DNA of 64,000 bases from Mycolicibacterium moriokaense (GTDB lineage: Bacteria > Actinomycetota > Actinomycetes > Mycobacteriales > Mycobacteriaceae), in the NCBI RefSeq assembly GCF_003201655.1, contig NZ_QJJU01000005.1, positions 239,385-303,384 of the forward strand, given 5' to 3'. Shown here piece after piece: positions 18,783-28,038 of this stretch. A program made the position numbers and the translations under genes. A model generated the notes under the pieces. The model ran no database searches, was not told the origin of the DNA, and was given only the letters and a program-made list of their open reading frames with translations. The first letter of the stretch is position 1. Each line of letters begins with the position of its first letter.

Positions 18783-19493
18783 CGCGACGGTGGTAACCGC
18801 CACCAGGCTCTGCACCGCCATCATTCCCTTCGCCCAGCGGGCCAGCGGCATGGTGTCGGTGGGAGAAAAGGCCATCGCGTTTGTCACGCTGACATACAGG
18901 TAGTCGACGAACGTCGGCCGCCATCCCGGTTTGACGAGTTTGGCGGTGTCGGGATCCATTTGCGGGAACATGAAATCCGGGTAGGGGTGCTCGCCCTCGC
19001 GCCGGGCGAACGGTCCGCCGCGGTCCAATTCCCAGTACCAGATGCCGAACACGATGATGTTGGTGACGAAGATCGCCCCGCCGCTGCCCAACAACACCGC
19101 GGCCTTGTTGCTCACCTCTCCGGAGAGGATGCGGATGTCGAGCAAGATGGCGGAAAGCGTGTTGTCGAGAGTGATGGCGGCGAGCAGCACCCAGGTGGCG
19201 TATCGGCCGAGTCGGGTGGCATTGGTGAGCCGCAGCGGGTTGAGCCACGTCAATACCGCCATGAGCAGCAACTCGAGTGCGATCAGCGGCCAGCGGGGCA
19301 CCACGATGTAGCTCTTCGGGATCGCCAACTGCAGACCGATGACGGCGATCAGTGCAACCAGCACCGGCAGGCGGCTTTCAGGGTCGCCCGGCCGCAGCCA
19401 GGACGGGATGTGGTGCTCAGCGCCCGAGGCCATGCGTTCGGCGCGTTTCATGAACTCATCGAGCGGCGACGAGGGTTCGGGTGTGGTGTCCAT
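18747..19493 (-). CDS. Multi-pass membrane protein with a pore-loop-like C-terminus
   Basis: A 248-aa integral membrane protein with about six hydrophobic segments: LPVLVALIAVIGLQLAI, PLIALELLLMAVLTWL, YATWVLLAAITLDNTLSAIL, AIFVTNIIVFGIWYW and the C-terminal MAVQSLVAVTTVALVIARAV. Between the last two, FVDYLYVSVTNAMAFSPTDT resembles the pore-loop position of two-helix ion channels. The selectivity-filter sequence TxGYG is absent. It may be a channel-like or unrelated conserved actinobacterial membrane protein. The ATG at 19493 is preferred over a TTG 3 nt upstream. Its 3' end is duplicated just downstream. Confidence 0.75.
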   Translation of the reverse strand: MDTTPEPSSPLDEFMKRAERMASGAEHHIPSWLRPGDPESRLPVLVALIAVIGLQLAIPKSYIVVPRWPLIALELLLMAVLTWLNPLRLTNATRLGRYATWVLLAAITLDNTLSAILLDIRILSGEVSNKAAVLLGSGGAIFVTNIIVFGIWYWELDRGGPFARREGEHPYPDFMFPQMDPDTAKLVKPGWRPTFVDYLYVSVTNAMAFSPTDTMPLARWAKGMMAVQSLVAVTTVALVIARAVNVLS

Positions 19494-19522
19494 CAACCAA
19501 GTGTGTGCGCCACGATGAAGCC

Positions 19523-19924
19523 ATGGAGTCGCGACACGTCAGCGTTTGGATCGAGGTCGCCCCTGAGGTGGTCTACGCGTTCGCATCGGATCCGCAGACA
19601 TGGCCGCGGTGGGCCGCCGGCCTGGCCGAGGGCGGCCTGCGGCAGAGCGCGGACGGTTGGACGGCCGATTCGCCGATGGGTGAGGTGACGGTCGAGTTTG
19701 CCCCGCCGAACGAATTCGGTGTCCTCGATCACGTGGTGCGGCTGCCGTCGGGCGAAGCGGTGTACAACCCGTTGCGGGTGATCCCCGGCGGCGTCGGGGA
19801 GGCCCGCTGCGAAGTGCTGTTCAGCGTGCGACGACGGGCAGGCATGACCGACGCGGGGTTCGACGCAGATGCAGCGGCGGTGGCCGCCGACCTCGATACG
19901 CTGCGGCGGCTGCTGGAGGACTAG
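19523..19924 (+). CDS. SRPBCC-fold polyketide cyclase/START-like protein
   Basis: A 133-aa helix-grip protein. The N-terminal pattern VSVWIEVAPEVVYAFASDPQ followed by TWPRWAAGL is the SRPBCC signature, and the C-terminal helix AAAVAADLDTLRRLLED closes the ligand cavity. Members bind hydrophobic ligands; none can be named here. The ATG at 19523 starts just before the first strand. The upstream region diverges from the membrane-protein gene (29 bp between starts). Its stop overlaps the stop of the convergent small membrane protein by 3 nt. Confidence 0.83.
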   Translation: MESRHVSVWIEVAPEVVYAFASDPQTWPRWAAGLAEGGLRQSADGWTADSPMGEVTVEFAPPNEFGVLDHVVRLPSGEAVYNPLRVIPGGVGEARCEVLFSVRRRAGMTDAGFDADAAAVAADLDTLRRLLED

Positions 19925-20118
19925 CGGTTAGACGATTGGAACGGGCTCAAGGCGAGCCACACCACGGTCCCCGCGGCCGCGGCGGCTAGCACCGACGGCG
20001 CCGCGCTGCTGGTCGCGACCGCGACGATCACAAGGACGAGCAGGCCGATTCCGAGCGCGAGCAGCTTGTACACCGGCCAGGCAACGCCTGCGATGCTCAC
20101 TTCGTCGCGAACGGTCAT
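19921..20118 (-). CDS. Small two-helix membrane protein
   Basis: A 65-aa protein: a short soluble start (MTVRDEVSIAGVAWP), then two hydrophobic helices (VYKLLALGIGLLVLVIVAVAT and VLAAAAAGTVVWLALSPF). Function unknown. The start is chosen because TATCGT (20125-20130 on the minus strand) is exactly 6 nt before this ATG, a leaderless arrangement; an upstream ATG at 20163 would add 15 unconserved-looking residues. It diverges from the Ddn-like gene. Confidence 0.7.
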   Translation of the reverse strand: MTVRDEVSIAGVAWPVYKLLALGIGLLVLVIVAVATSSAAPSVLAAAAAGTVVWLALSPFQSSNR

Positions 20119-20206
20119 AGGTTGACGATAGATCGCAAGAGAGTTTTCGGGCAACCGAAACACTGGATCAGGCCGTTCACTTTCCTAGTCGGCCTAAGCT
20201 GGTCAC

Positions 20207-20644
20207 ATGCCACTTTCCGGAGATTACGAACCAAGCCCGTGGGACTGGGTCCGCGGGGACGCCGACAAGATCATGGAGTCGGGTAGCACCGAAGGCGCCG
20301 AGATGAAGGGCAAGCCCATCATCCTGCTGACCACCATCGGCGCGAAGTCCGGCAAGATCCGCAAGACCCCGCTGATGCGGGTCGAACACGACGGTGAATA
20401 TGCGGTTGTTGCGTCGCTGGGCGGCGCCCCGAAGAACCCGGTCTGGTACTACAACATCCAGGCACATCCGCAGGTCGAGCTGCAGGACGGCGCCGTCGCC
20501 AAGGATTACGAGGCCCGAGAGGTATTCGGCGACGAGAAGGCTGCTTGGTGGGAGCGTGCGGTCGAGGCCTGGCCGGACTACGCGGAGTACCAGACTAAAA
20601 CCGATCGGCAGATTCCGGTGTTCGTTTTGACCCCGGTTTCCTGA
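20207..20644 (+). CDS. Ddn-like deazaflavin (F420)-dependent oxidoreductase
   Basis: A 145-aa split-barrel protein of the nitroreductase/FDOR-A class, which uses reduced F420 to reduce quinone-like compounds. Signature: [20 protein letters not shown], then [20 protein letters not shown] and HPQVELQDG. This order (Ddn-like gene then ilvA) matches Rv1558-Rv1559 in M. tuberculosis as I remember it. TAAGCT (20195-20200) ends 6 nt before the ATG, so it is probably leaderless. The physiological substrate is unknown. Confidence 0.9.
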   Translation: MPLSGDYEPSPWDWVRGDADKIMESGSTEGAEMKGKPIILLTTIGAKSGKIRKTPLMRVEHDGEYAVVASLGGAPKNPVWYYNIQAHPQVELQDGAVAKDYEAREVFGDEKAAWWERAVEAWPDYAEYQTKTDRQIPVFVLTPVS

Positions 20645-20673
20645 AAACCCCAGGTTGGTGGCACCATTGACCG

Positions 20674-21954
20674 GTGTCCGCTGAACTGAGCCAAGGCCCT
20701 CGCACGTCGCCGCTGTCCGCGGCCGACATCGATGAGGCTGCTCAGCGAATTTCGGGCGTGGTCGCCCGCAGCCCGCTGCAGTTCAGCGAGCGGCTGTCGG
20801 AGGCCACCGGCGCCACGATCTATCTGAAGCGTGAGGACCTGCAGGCGGTCCGGTCGTACAAGCTGCGCGGCGCCCACAACCTGCTGATGCAGCTGTCCGA
20901 CGATGAGATCGCCGCTGGCGTGGTGTGCTCCTCGGCGGGCAACCACGCTCAGGGCTTCGCGATGGCGTGCCGGTCCATGGGCGTCCACGGTCGGGTGTAC
21001 GTGCCCGCGAAGACGCCGAAGCAGAAACGCGACCGAATCCGATATCACGGACGCGACTTCATCGAGCTGATCGCCGTCGGCAAGACCTACGACGAGGCCG
21101 CAGCTGCGGCCCTCGACGACGTCGCGCGCACCGGTGCGACGCTGGTGCCGCCGTACGACGATCCGCGCACGATGGCAGGCCAGGGCACCATCGCCGCCGA
21201 GATTCTCGACCAACTCGACACCGAGCCGGACCTTGTGATCGTCCCTGTCGGTGGCGGCGGCTGCATCGCAGGCATGACGACGTATCTGGCCGAGCGGGCG
21301 ACGAACACTTCGGTGCTCGGCGTCGAGCCCGCGGGGGCCGCTGCGATGATCGCCGCGCTGGCGGCGGGGGAGCCGGTCACGCTGGATCACGTCGACCAGT
21401 TCGTCGACGGGGCCGCGGTGAACCGTGCGGGCACACTGACCTACGCGGCGCTGGCTGCGGCCGGGGACATGGTGTCGATCACCACGGTCGACGAGGGTGC
21501 GGTGTGCACCGCGATGCTCGACCTTTACCAAAACGAGGGCATCATCGCCGAACCCGCGGGAGCGCTTTCGGTCGCCGCGTTGTTGGAGGCCGATATCGAG
21601 CCGGAATCGACTGTGGTGTGCCTGATTTCGGGTGGCAACAACGATGTCTCGCGCTACAACGAGGTGCTGGAGCGCTCGCTGGTGCACCTGGGTCTCAAGC
21701 ACTACTTCCTTGTGGACTTCCCGCAGGAGCCCGGGGCGCTGCGCCGATTCCTGGACTCGGTGCTCGGGCCAGGTGACGACATCACACTGTTCGAGTACGT
21801 CAAGCGCAACAACCGGGACACCGGCGAAGCACTGGTCGGCGTCGAATTGAGTTCGGCCGCCGACTTCGAAGGCCTGCTGAAACGGATGAAGGCGTCCGAC
21901 ATCCAGGTCGAGGCGTTGGAGCCCGGCTCGCCTGCATATCGCTACCTGCTCTAG
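20674..21954 (+). CDS. ilvA: Threonine dehydratase, biosynthetic
   Basis: PLP enzyme converting threonine to 2-oxobutanoate, the first step to isoleucine; 426 aa. The PLP lysine is K63 in RSYKLRGAHN, and SSAGNHAQGFA and VPVGGGGCIAGM are the phosphate- and substrate-binding loops. A C-terminal ACT-like regulatory domain from about residue 340 (HYFLVDFPQEPGALRRFLDS) indicates allosteric control by isoleucine or valine. The GTG at 20674 gives the family length. Its TAG overlaps the treZ stop by 3 nt. In M. tuberculosis a vapBC pair sits between ilvA and treZ; it is absent here. Confidence 0.96.
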   Translation: MSAELSQGPRTSPLSAADIDEAAQRISGVVARSPLQFSERLSEATGATIYLKREDLQAVRSYKLRGAHNLLMQLSDDEIAAGVVCSSAGNHAQGFAMACRSMGVHGRVYVPAKTPKQKRDRIRYHGRDFIELIAVGKTYDEAAAAALDDVARTGATLVPPYDDPRTMAGQGTIAAEILDQLDTEPDLVIVPVGGGGCIAGMTTYLAERATNTSVLGVEPAGAAAMIAALAAGEPVTLDHVDQFVDGAAVNRAGTLTYAALAAAGDMVSITTVDEGAVCTAMLDLYQNEGIIAEPAGALSVAALLEADIEPESTVVCLISGGNNDVSRYNEVLERSLVHLGLKHYFLVDFPQEPGALRRFLDSVLGPGDDITLFEYVKRNNRDTGEALVGVELSSAADFEGLLKRMKASDIQVEALEPGSPAYRYLL

Positions 21955-23678
21955 GCAGTGCGCAGGATCGCGAAAGAATGCCCCTCCAGTCGCGCGGCGA
22001 CTGCGTTGGCTTTCGGCTCGCCCCACGCCAGCACCAGCTCACCGGTGACAGGAACGTCGACCGCGCCGGCGCCCAGGTTGCACGTGATCGCCAGTGAGCC
22101 GCGGTACATGACGATCCACCGCGCATCCTCGTCGTAATCGACGCGCAGGTGGTCCAGCCACGGGTCTGCAAGGTCGGGTTCGTTGTGCCGCAACGCGATC
22201 AGCTGTCGATAGATCTGCTGCAGTCGGCCGTGCTCGCCGTCGTCGATCTCGTCCCACTTGAGCTTGGACCGTTCGAAGGCCGCCGGGTCCTGCGGGTCGG
22301 GAATCTCGTCGGCGTCCCAGCCGTGCTCGGCGAACTCGCGCTTGCGGCCCTCGGCGGTCGCCATGGCCAGATCCGGCTCCGGATGCGAGCAGAAGAACTG
22401 GAACGGCGACGACGACCCCCACTCCTCACCCATGAAAAGCATTCCCGTATAGGGCGATCCGAGTGCCAGCGCCGCCTTTACGGCCAGCTGCCCGAAGGTC
22501 AGGTTCTGCGAAGGGCGGTCACCGATCGCCCGGTTGCCGACCTGATCGTGGGTCAAGGTGTACGCCAGCAGTCGCGTGGCGGGAATGCTGGTCGTGTCCA
22601 GTGGACGGCCGTGCCGCCGATGCCGGAACGACGAGTACGTGCCCGCGTGAAAGTAACCGTGCTTCAACGTCTGCGCCAGGGTCTCCAGCGACCCGAAGTC
22701 GGCGTAATAGCCCTGCCGTTCGCCCGAAACCGCGGTGTGGATTGCGTGGTGGATGTCGTCGTCCCACTGTGCGGTCATTCCGTAACCACCTCGGTCGCGG
22801 GGGGTGATCAGCCGTGGGTCGTTGAGGTCGCTCTCGGCGATCAACGACAACGGTCGGCCCAATTCCTCGGCCAGCGAGTCGGTTTCGGTGGACAACTCCT
22901 CGAGGATGTGGATGGCGGTGGTGTCGACAAGCGCGTGCACGGCGTCGAGCCGCAGGCCGTCTACGTGGAAGTCGCGCATCCAGCGCAATGCGCAGTCCAC
23001 GATGTAGCGCCGCACCTCGTCGGCGTCCGCCCCGAAGATGTTGATCGACTCGCCCCACGGATTGCTGCCCGACGATGACAGGTACGGTCCGAACCGCGGC
23101 AGGTAGTTGCCCGAAGGGCCAAGATGATTGAACACCGCGTCGATCAGCACGCCAAGGCCGCGCCGATGACATGCGTTGACAAACCGGATCAGGCCGTCGG
23201 GCCCGCCGTACGGCTCGTGTACCGCATACCAACCAACGCCGTCATAGCCCCAGCCGTGTGTCCCGCCGAAAGCGTTGACCGGCATCACCTCGACGAAGTC
23301 GACGCCCAAATCGACCAGATAGTCCAGCTTCTCGATTGCCGAGTCGAACGTGCCGTCCGGCGTGAACGTGCCGATGTGTAGCTCGTAGACGACCGTGCCC
23401 TCGATCGACCGGCCTTGCCACTTGTGATCGGACCATGCGTCCGCCGCGGGCTGCCAGAGCTGCGAGCGCTCGTGCACGCCGTCGGGTTGGCGGGGGGAGC
23501 GGGGATCCGGCAGCACCATCGGATCCTCGTCGAGGACGAAGCCGTACCGCGCGTCGGTCCGTGTCTCTACGGTGGTCCGCCACCAGCCGTCGTCGGAACG
23601 GTCCATCGGGTACAGCGTGCCGTCGACGTCGAGGCGGACCTTGTCCGGCCGAGGCGCCCACACCGCGAACTCAGTCAC
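21951..23678 (-). CDS. treZ: Maltooligosyltrehalose trehalohydrolase
   Basis: Releases trehalose from maltooligosyltrehalose made by TreY; 575 aa, GH13 family. An N-terminal CBM48-like domain (FAVWAPRPDKVRLDVDG) precedes the barrel. The catalytic blocks are VDGLRLDAVHAL (nucleophile Asp), LIAESDLND (acid Glu) and LTHDQVGNRAIGDR (third Asp). The GTG at 23678 overlaps the treY end by 8 nt (GTGACTGA), which is why the longer upstream frame is rejected. Last gene of the sucT-treX-treY-treZ operon. Confidence 0.95.
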   Translation of the reverse strand: MTEFAVWAPRPDKVRLDVDGTLYPMDRSDDGWWRTTVETRTDARYGFVLDEDPMVLPDPRSPRQPDGVHERSQLWQPAADAWSDHKWQGRSIEGTVVYELHIGTFTPDGTFDSAIEKLDYLVDLGVDFVEVMPVNAFGGTHGWGYDGVGWYAVHEPYGGPDGLIRFVNACHRRGLGVLIDAVFNHLGPSGNYLPRFGPYLSSSGSNPWGESINIFGADADEVRRYIVDCALRWMRDFHVDGLRLDAVHALVDTTAIHILEELSTETDSLAEELGRPLSLIAESDLNDPRLITPRDRGGYGMTAQWDDDIHHAIHTAVSGERQGYYADFGSLETLAQTLKHGYFHAGTYSSFRHRRHGRPLDTTSIPATRLLAYTLTHDQVGNRAIGDRPSQNLTFGQLAVKAALALGSPYTGMLFMGEEWGSSSPFQFFCSHPEPDLAMATAEGRKREFAEHGWDADEIPDPQDPAAFERSKLKWDEIDDGEHGRLQQIYRQLIALRHNEPDLADPWLDHLRVDYDEDARWIVMYRGSLAITCNLGAGAVDVPVTGELVLAWGEPKANAVAARLEGHSFAILRTA

Positions 23679-25884
23679 CGAGACGCTCCAGCAGCGCCAC
23701 CGGCATATCGGCGAACAAGTCCGCCGCCAACACCCTGCCGCTGAATTGGCCGCCGGTGATGCGGTCGGTCCACACACCGTCGGGCAGTGTCAGCGAGCTA
23801 TCGCCCCAGCGAGTTTCGGCGAGAACAACGCTGTGGCGGGTGACAGCGCTCAGCACATTGTCGGCTCGAAGGAACGCAACCACATGTTCGGCGGCGGCAC
23901 CCTCGGCCAGCACGGGGGTGTAGCCGCCGTCGGTGAACGTGTCTGGCCGGTCGCGGCGCAACCGCAGTGCGGCGGTGACCACCCGCATCTTCGGGTTGCT
24001 GTTCGCGCGTAACGCGTCGCGGCGCGCGCGGTAGTCGACCGGGCGGCGGTTGTCCGGGTCGACAAGGCTGTCATCGGCCAGTTCGGTGCCCTGATACACA
24101 TCCGGCACACCCGGCACCGTCAACGCCAACAGCTTCTGGCCGAGGGCGTCGTTTTGCGCATGCTTGTCCAACCGGGTGACTAGGGACGTGAGCTCGGTCG
24201 CGACCGGTCCGTCCATGACCGTGTCCAGCCACGCGTGCACGGCTGCTTCGAACGTGGCGTCGGGATCGTGCCACGACGTCAGGACGGCGGCCTCCCTGAC
24301 CGCCTTCTCGGCGTACGCGTGCAGCCGCCGCCGCAGTTCGTCGGTCACCACCCCATCCAAAGGCCACACGCCGAAGATGTTCTGCAGCAAGAAGAGTCCG
24401 GTCGCGGGATCTGGTGGCGGAGACTCCAACGCCCACTTGCCGACGAGTTCCGTCCACAGCGACGGCACCTGCGACAGCACCCCGATGCGGGCGCGTACAT
24501 CCTCACCGCGCTTGGTGTCGTGCGTCGATAACGCGACCATCGCGTGGGGCCATCGCCTGGCCCTTGTCGCGGCGCGCTGGTGAAACTCCGCGATGCTCAC
24601 ACCGAACCGTGCGGGCTCTCCACCCACCTCGTTGAGCGAAACCAGCCGCGCGTCGCGGTAGAACAGGCAGTCCTCCATGGACTTGGCGGTCGCGGCGCCG
24701 CACAGCTGGTTGAACCGAACAGCCGCTTCAGAATTGGCGGTCAGCGCCAGAGCGACGATGGCCAGCGGTTCGGCCAGTTCTGGCCTGTGCGAGACGGTTT
24801 CGGCCGTCGCCATCGGCAGCACGGCCGACAGTGACGGGTAGTCGAACCGGTACACCGGGACATGACTGATGAGTGAGGCGATCGCGTCAGGCAGTCGGGC
24901 GTCGTCGCTGCCGATGACGCGGCAGAGCCGTGCAAGCTCGCTGCGCAGCGTGTCGGTGACGGCCTCGACCTTGAGTTGACGGGCCAGTTGCGGGATGTCG
25001 TTGTACGCGACACCGCTCGACTCGTACAGCGCTGTCAGCGGGCCAGCGCCTGCCGGATCGATGAACAGTCCGCCGATCTCGCGCAGGGCGTCATAGCCCG
25101 TCGTTCCCGCGACGGGCAGCGATGCCTCGAGCGGCTCGTCGACGGCCAGGATCTTCTCGATGACGATCCACGCCTGCGGCCCGATGATTTCGCGTAACCA
25201 CGCCAGATAGCCTGCGGGACTGGATAATCCGTCGGGATGGTCGATGCGTAGCCCGTCAACGAGGCCTTCGCTGAACCAGCGTTTGACCTCCACGTGAGTA
25301 GCGTCGAACACCGCGCGGTCCTCCTGCCGCAGCCCGGCCAGCGACGTGATCGAAAAGAACCGACGGTAGCCGCACATGCCGTGGCGCCAGCCGATCAGCC
25401 GGTAGTGCCGGTCGTCGGCCGGATATCCCGGCGGAGCGGCATCGTCGTCGGAGCCCAGCACCGGCAAGACAATTCGGCCGCCGGGGTCGAGGTTCCAGTC
25501 GATGTCAAAGTAGGTCGCATACGGCGACGAACGGCCGTGCTCGAGAACGTCGCGCCACCATCGGTTCTGGTCGGGCCGGTCGACACCGACGTGATTGGGC
25601 ACGATATCAACAATGAGGCCCATCCCGCGCGCCTGTGCCGCAGCGGACAGCCGCGCCAGTCCTTCTGGCCCCCCAAGGGCGGCAGAAACAGTGGTGGGAT
25701 CGGTGACGTCGTAGCCGTGGGTGGAACCCTCGACCGCGGTCAGGATCGGCGACAGGTAGACGTGTGACACCCCGAGTTCGTCGAGGTAGTCCAATACGTC
25801 CATGGCGTCTGCGAAGGTGAACGCATCCCCAGAAGCGGTGCCGCGCATCTGCAGCCGATACGTCGACAGCACGTCAGATGCCAT
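23671..25884 (-). CDS. treY: Maltooligosyltrehalose synthase
   Basis: Turns the reducing end of glycogen-derived maltooligosaccharides into a trehalosyl unit; 737 aa, GH13. The N-terminus STYRLQMRG...HVYLSPIL and GYDVTDPTT are typical of TreY. The nucleophile region is VDGLRIDHPDGL, the acid Glu is in IVIEKIL and the third Asp is in STHDTKRGEDVR. It begins 3 nt after the treX stop and its end overlaps treZ, so the three enzymes are made together. Cytosolic. Confidence 0.95.
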   Translation of the reverse strand: MASDVLSTYRLQMRGTASGDAFTFADAMDVLDYLDELGVSHVYLSPILTAVEGSTHGYDVTDPTTVSAALGGPEGLARLSAAAQARGMGLIVDIVPNHVGVDRPDQNRWWRDVLEHGRSSPYATYFDIDWNLDPGGRIVLPVLGSDDDAAPPGYPADDRHYRLIGWRHGMCGYRRFFSITSLAGLRQEDRAVFDATHVEVKRWFSEGLVDGLRIDHPDGLSSPAGYLAWLREIIGPQAWIVIEKILAVDEPLEASLPVAGTTGYDALREIGGLFIDPAGAGPLTALYESSGVAYNDIPQLARQLKVEAVTDTLRSELARLCRVIGSDDARLPDAIASLISHVPVYRFDYPSLSAVLPMATAETVSHRPELAEPLAIVALALTANSEAAVRFNQLCGAATAKSMEDCLFYRDARLVSLNEVGGEPARFGVSIAEFHQRAATRARRWPHAMVALSTHDTKRGEDVRARIGVLSQVPSLWTELVGKWALESPPPDPATGLFLLQNIFGVWPLDGVVTDELRRRLHAYAEKAVREAAVLTSWHDPDATFEAAVHAWLDTVMDGPVATELTSLVTRLDKHAQNDALGQKLLALTVPGVPDVYQGTELADDSLVDPDNRRPVDYRARRDALRANSNPKMRVVTAALRLRRDRPDTFTDGGYTPVLAEGAAAEHVVAFLRADNVLSAVTRHSVVLAETRWGDSSLTLPDGVWTDRITGGQFSGRVLAADLFADMPVALLERLGD

Positions 25885-25887
25885 GTG

Positions 25888-28038
25888 TCAGGCGGTCTTA
25901 CGCAGCACCAGTAGTGATCGCGCTTGCAGCGAGAGCTTTTCGCCCGCCTTGATGACCAGTTCGCTGGCTCCGGTTGGATCGGCGGTGTCGAGCGCTGCGG
26001 TCCACTCCTCGGCGTAGCCGTTGTCCGGTGCGACGAAGTCCACCGCCTTGCTGTGTGCGTTGAAGCACAGCAGGAACGAGTCTCCGACCACCCTCTCGCC
26101 GCGCTCGTTCGGAGCAGGGATGGCGTCGCCGTTGAGGAACACCGCAACGCACTTATCAAGGCCCGAACCCCAGTTCTCAGGCGTCATTTCATGGCCCGCC
26201 GGGGTCAGCCATGCGATGTCGCGGACTTGGTCGCCGCTGCGGATCGGCTTGCCCTCGAAGAACCGACGCCTGCGGAACACCGGGTGCGTCTTGCGCAATT
26301 GGACGACCTTGCTGGTGAAACTCAGCAGATCGGCGTTCTTTTCGGCGAGCGACCAGTCCATCCACGAGATGTCGGAGTCCTGGCAGTACACGTTGTTGTT
26401 TCCGTGCTGCGTCCTGCCGATCTCGTCGCCGTGAGAGATCATCGGCGTGCCCTGGGACAACATCAGCGTGCCGAGGATGTTGCGCATCTGCTTGCCGCGC
26501 AGCGCCAGGATGTCGGGGTCGTCGGTGGGGCCCTCCACGCCGCAGTTCCACGACCGGTTGTGGCTTTCGCCGTCGCGGTTGTCCTCGCCGTTGGCCTCGT
26601 TGTGCTTCTCGTTGTAGGACACCAGGTCGGCGAGCGGAAACCCGTCGTGGCACGTGACGAAGTTGATGCTCGCGCTTGGTCGCCTGCCGGTGGCCTCGTA
26701 AAGGTCCGAGGAACCGGTCAGCCGGGAGGCGAACTCACCGAGGGTCGCGGGCTCACCCCGCCAGTAGTCGCGCACAGTGTCGCGATATTTCCCGTTCCAC
26801 TCGGTCCACAAACCCGGGAAATTGCCCACCTGATAGCCGCCCTCGCCGATGTCCCACGGCTCCGCGATCAGCTTGACCTGACTGACCACCGGATCCTGTT
26901 GCACCAGATCGAAGAACGCCGAGAGCCGGTCGACGTCGTAGAACTCGCGGGCAAGCGTGGCCGCCAAGTCGAACCGGAACCCGTCGACGTGCATCTCGAG
27001 CACCCAGTAGCGCAGCGAGTCCATGATCAGCTGCAGGGTGTGCGGGTGCCGGGCGTTGAGGCTGTTGCCGGTGCCGGTGAAGTCTTTGTAGTGGCGGGGG
27101 TCGCCGTCGAGCAGCCGGTAGTAGGCGGCGTTGTCGATGCCGCGGAAGTTGATTGTCGGGCCGAGGTGGTTGCCTTCGGCGGTGTGGTTGTAGACGACGT
27201 CGAGAATGACCTCGATGCCTGCCTCGTGGAACGACCGGACCATCGTCTTGAACTCGGCGACCGCCCCGCCGGCGTGCTTGTTCGACGAGTATTGGTAATG
27301 CGGGGCGAAAAAGCCGAAAGTGTTGTAACCCCAATAGTTTTGCAGCCCGAGGTCGAGCAGTCGGTGGTCGTGCAGGAACTGGTGCACGGGCATCAGCTCG
27401 ATCGCGGTCACGTTAAGCGACTTGAGGTGGTCGATGACCACGGGATGGCCAAGCCCGGCGTAGGTGCCGCGCTGCTCCTCGGGAATGCCAGGGTGGGTCT
27501 GCGTCATGCCCTTGACATGGGCTTCGTAGATGACCGTCTCGTGATACGGCGTATGCGGCGCGCGGTCCGATGCCCATTGGAAGAAGGGGTTGATCACCAC
27601 GCTGGTCATGGTGTGGCCCAGCGAGTCGACCATCGGCGGGGTGCCACCGGAGGCGAGGTCGTCGGCCTCGAGGTCGTAGGAGAACAACGCCTGGGTGAAG
27701 TCGAAGTCGCCGTGGTACGACTTGCCGTACGGGTCCAGCAGCAGCTTGCTCGGATCGCAGCGGTGACCCGCCGCGGGATCCCATGGCCCATGGACTCGGA
27801 AGCCGTAGCGCTGACCGGGCGTGACGGTGGGTAGATAGCAGTGCCACACGTAGCCATCGACCTCGTCGAGGTTGACGCGCTCCTCGCTGCCGTCCTTGGC
27901 GATCAGGCACAACTCCACCCGCTCGGCAACCTCGGAAAACAGCGAGAAGTTCGTGCCTGCGCCGTCGTATGTGGCGCCAAGGGGGTAGGCGGTGCCCGGC
28001 CAGACCGTGGGTACGGACGCGGGCTCGGCGGCGGCCAT
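25888..28038 (-). CDS. treX: Glycogen debranching enzyme (isoamylase type)
   Basis: Cleaves alpha-1,6 branches of glycogen to feed TreY; 716 aa, GH13 with an N-terminal CBM48 (YPLGATYDGAGTNFSLFSEV). Catalytic blocks are VDGFRFDLAATL, LIAEPWDIG and NFVTCHDGF. GlgX/TreX-specific GNNNVYCQD follows. The ATG shares its A with the end of the upstream acyltransferase stop (TGATG), so the longer upstream frame is rejected. First sugar enzyme of the operon; no separate promoter is visible in front of it. Confidence 0.95.
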   Translation of the reverse strand: MAAAEPASVPTVWPGTAYPLGATYDGAGTNFSLFSEVAERVELCLIAKDGSEERVNLDEVDGYVWHCYLPTVTPGQRYGFRVHGPWDPAAGHRCDPSKLLLDPYGKSYHGDFDFTQALFSYDLEADDLASGGTPPMVDSLGHTMTSVVINPFFQWASDRAPHTPYHETVIYEAHVKGMTQTHPGIPEEQRGTYAGLGHPVVIDHLKSLNVTAIELMPVHQFLHDHRLLDLGLQNYWGYNTFGFFAPHYQYSSNKHAGGAVAEFKTMVRSFHEAGIEVILDVVYNHTAEGNHLGPTINFRGIDNAAYYRLLDGDPRHYKDFTGTGNSLNARHPHTLQLIMDSLRYWVLEMHVDGFRFDLAATLAREFYDVDRLSAFFDLVQQDPVVSQVKLIAEPWDIGEGGYQVGNFPGLWTEWNGKYRDTVRDYWRGEPATLGEFASRLTGSSDLYEATGRRPSASINFVTCHDGFPLADLVSYNEKHNEANGEDNRDGESHNRSWNCGVEGPTDDPDILALRGKQMRNILGTLMLSQGTPMISHGDEIGRTQHGNNNVYCQDSDISWMDWSLAEKNADLLSFTSKVVQLRKTHPVFRRRRFFEGKPIRSGDQVRDIAWLTPAGHEMTPENWGSGLDKCVAVFLNGDAIPAPNERGERVVGDSFLLCFNAHSKAVDFVAPDNGYAEEWTAALDTADPTGASELVIKAGEKLSLQARSLLVLRKTA

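Noticed and set aside
17815..19248. A 477-codon fusion of the methyltransferase with upstream sequence
   Set aside because: The extra N-terminus is an out-of-frame reading of the membrane-protein gene on the same strand plus the duplicated segment. The family start MGIATTE fits without it.
18747..19493. Annotation as a potassium channel
   Set aside because: The TxGYG selectivity filter is absent; only the layout of the last loop is similar.
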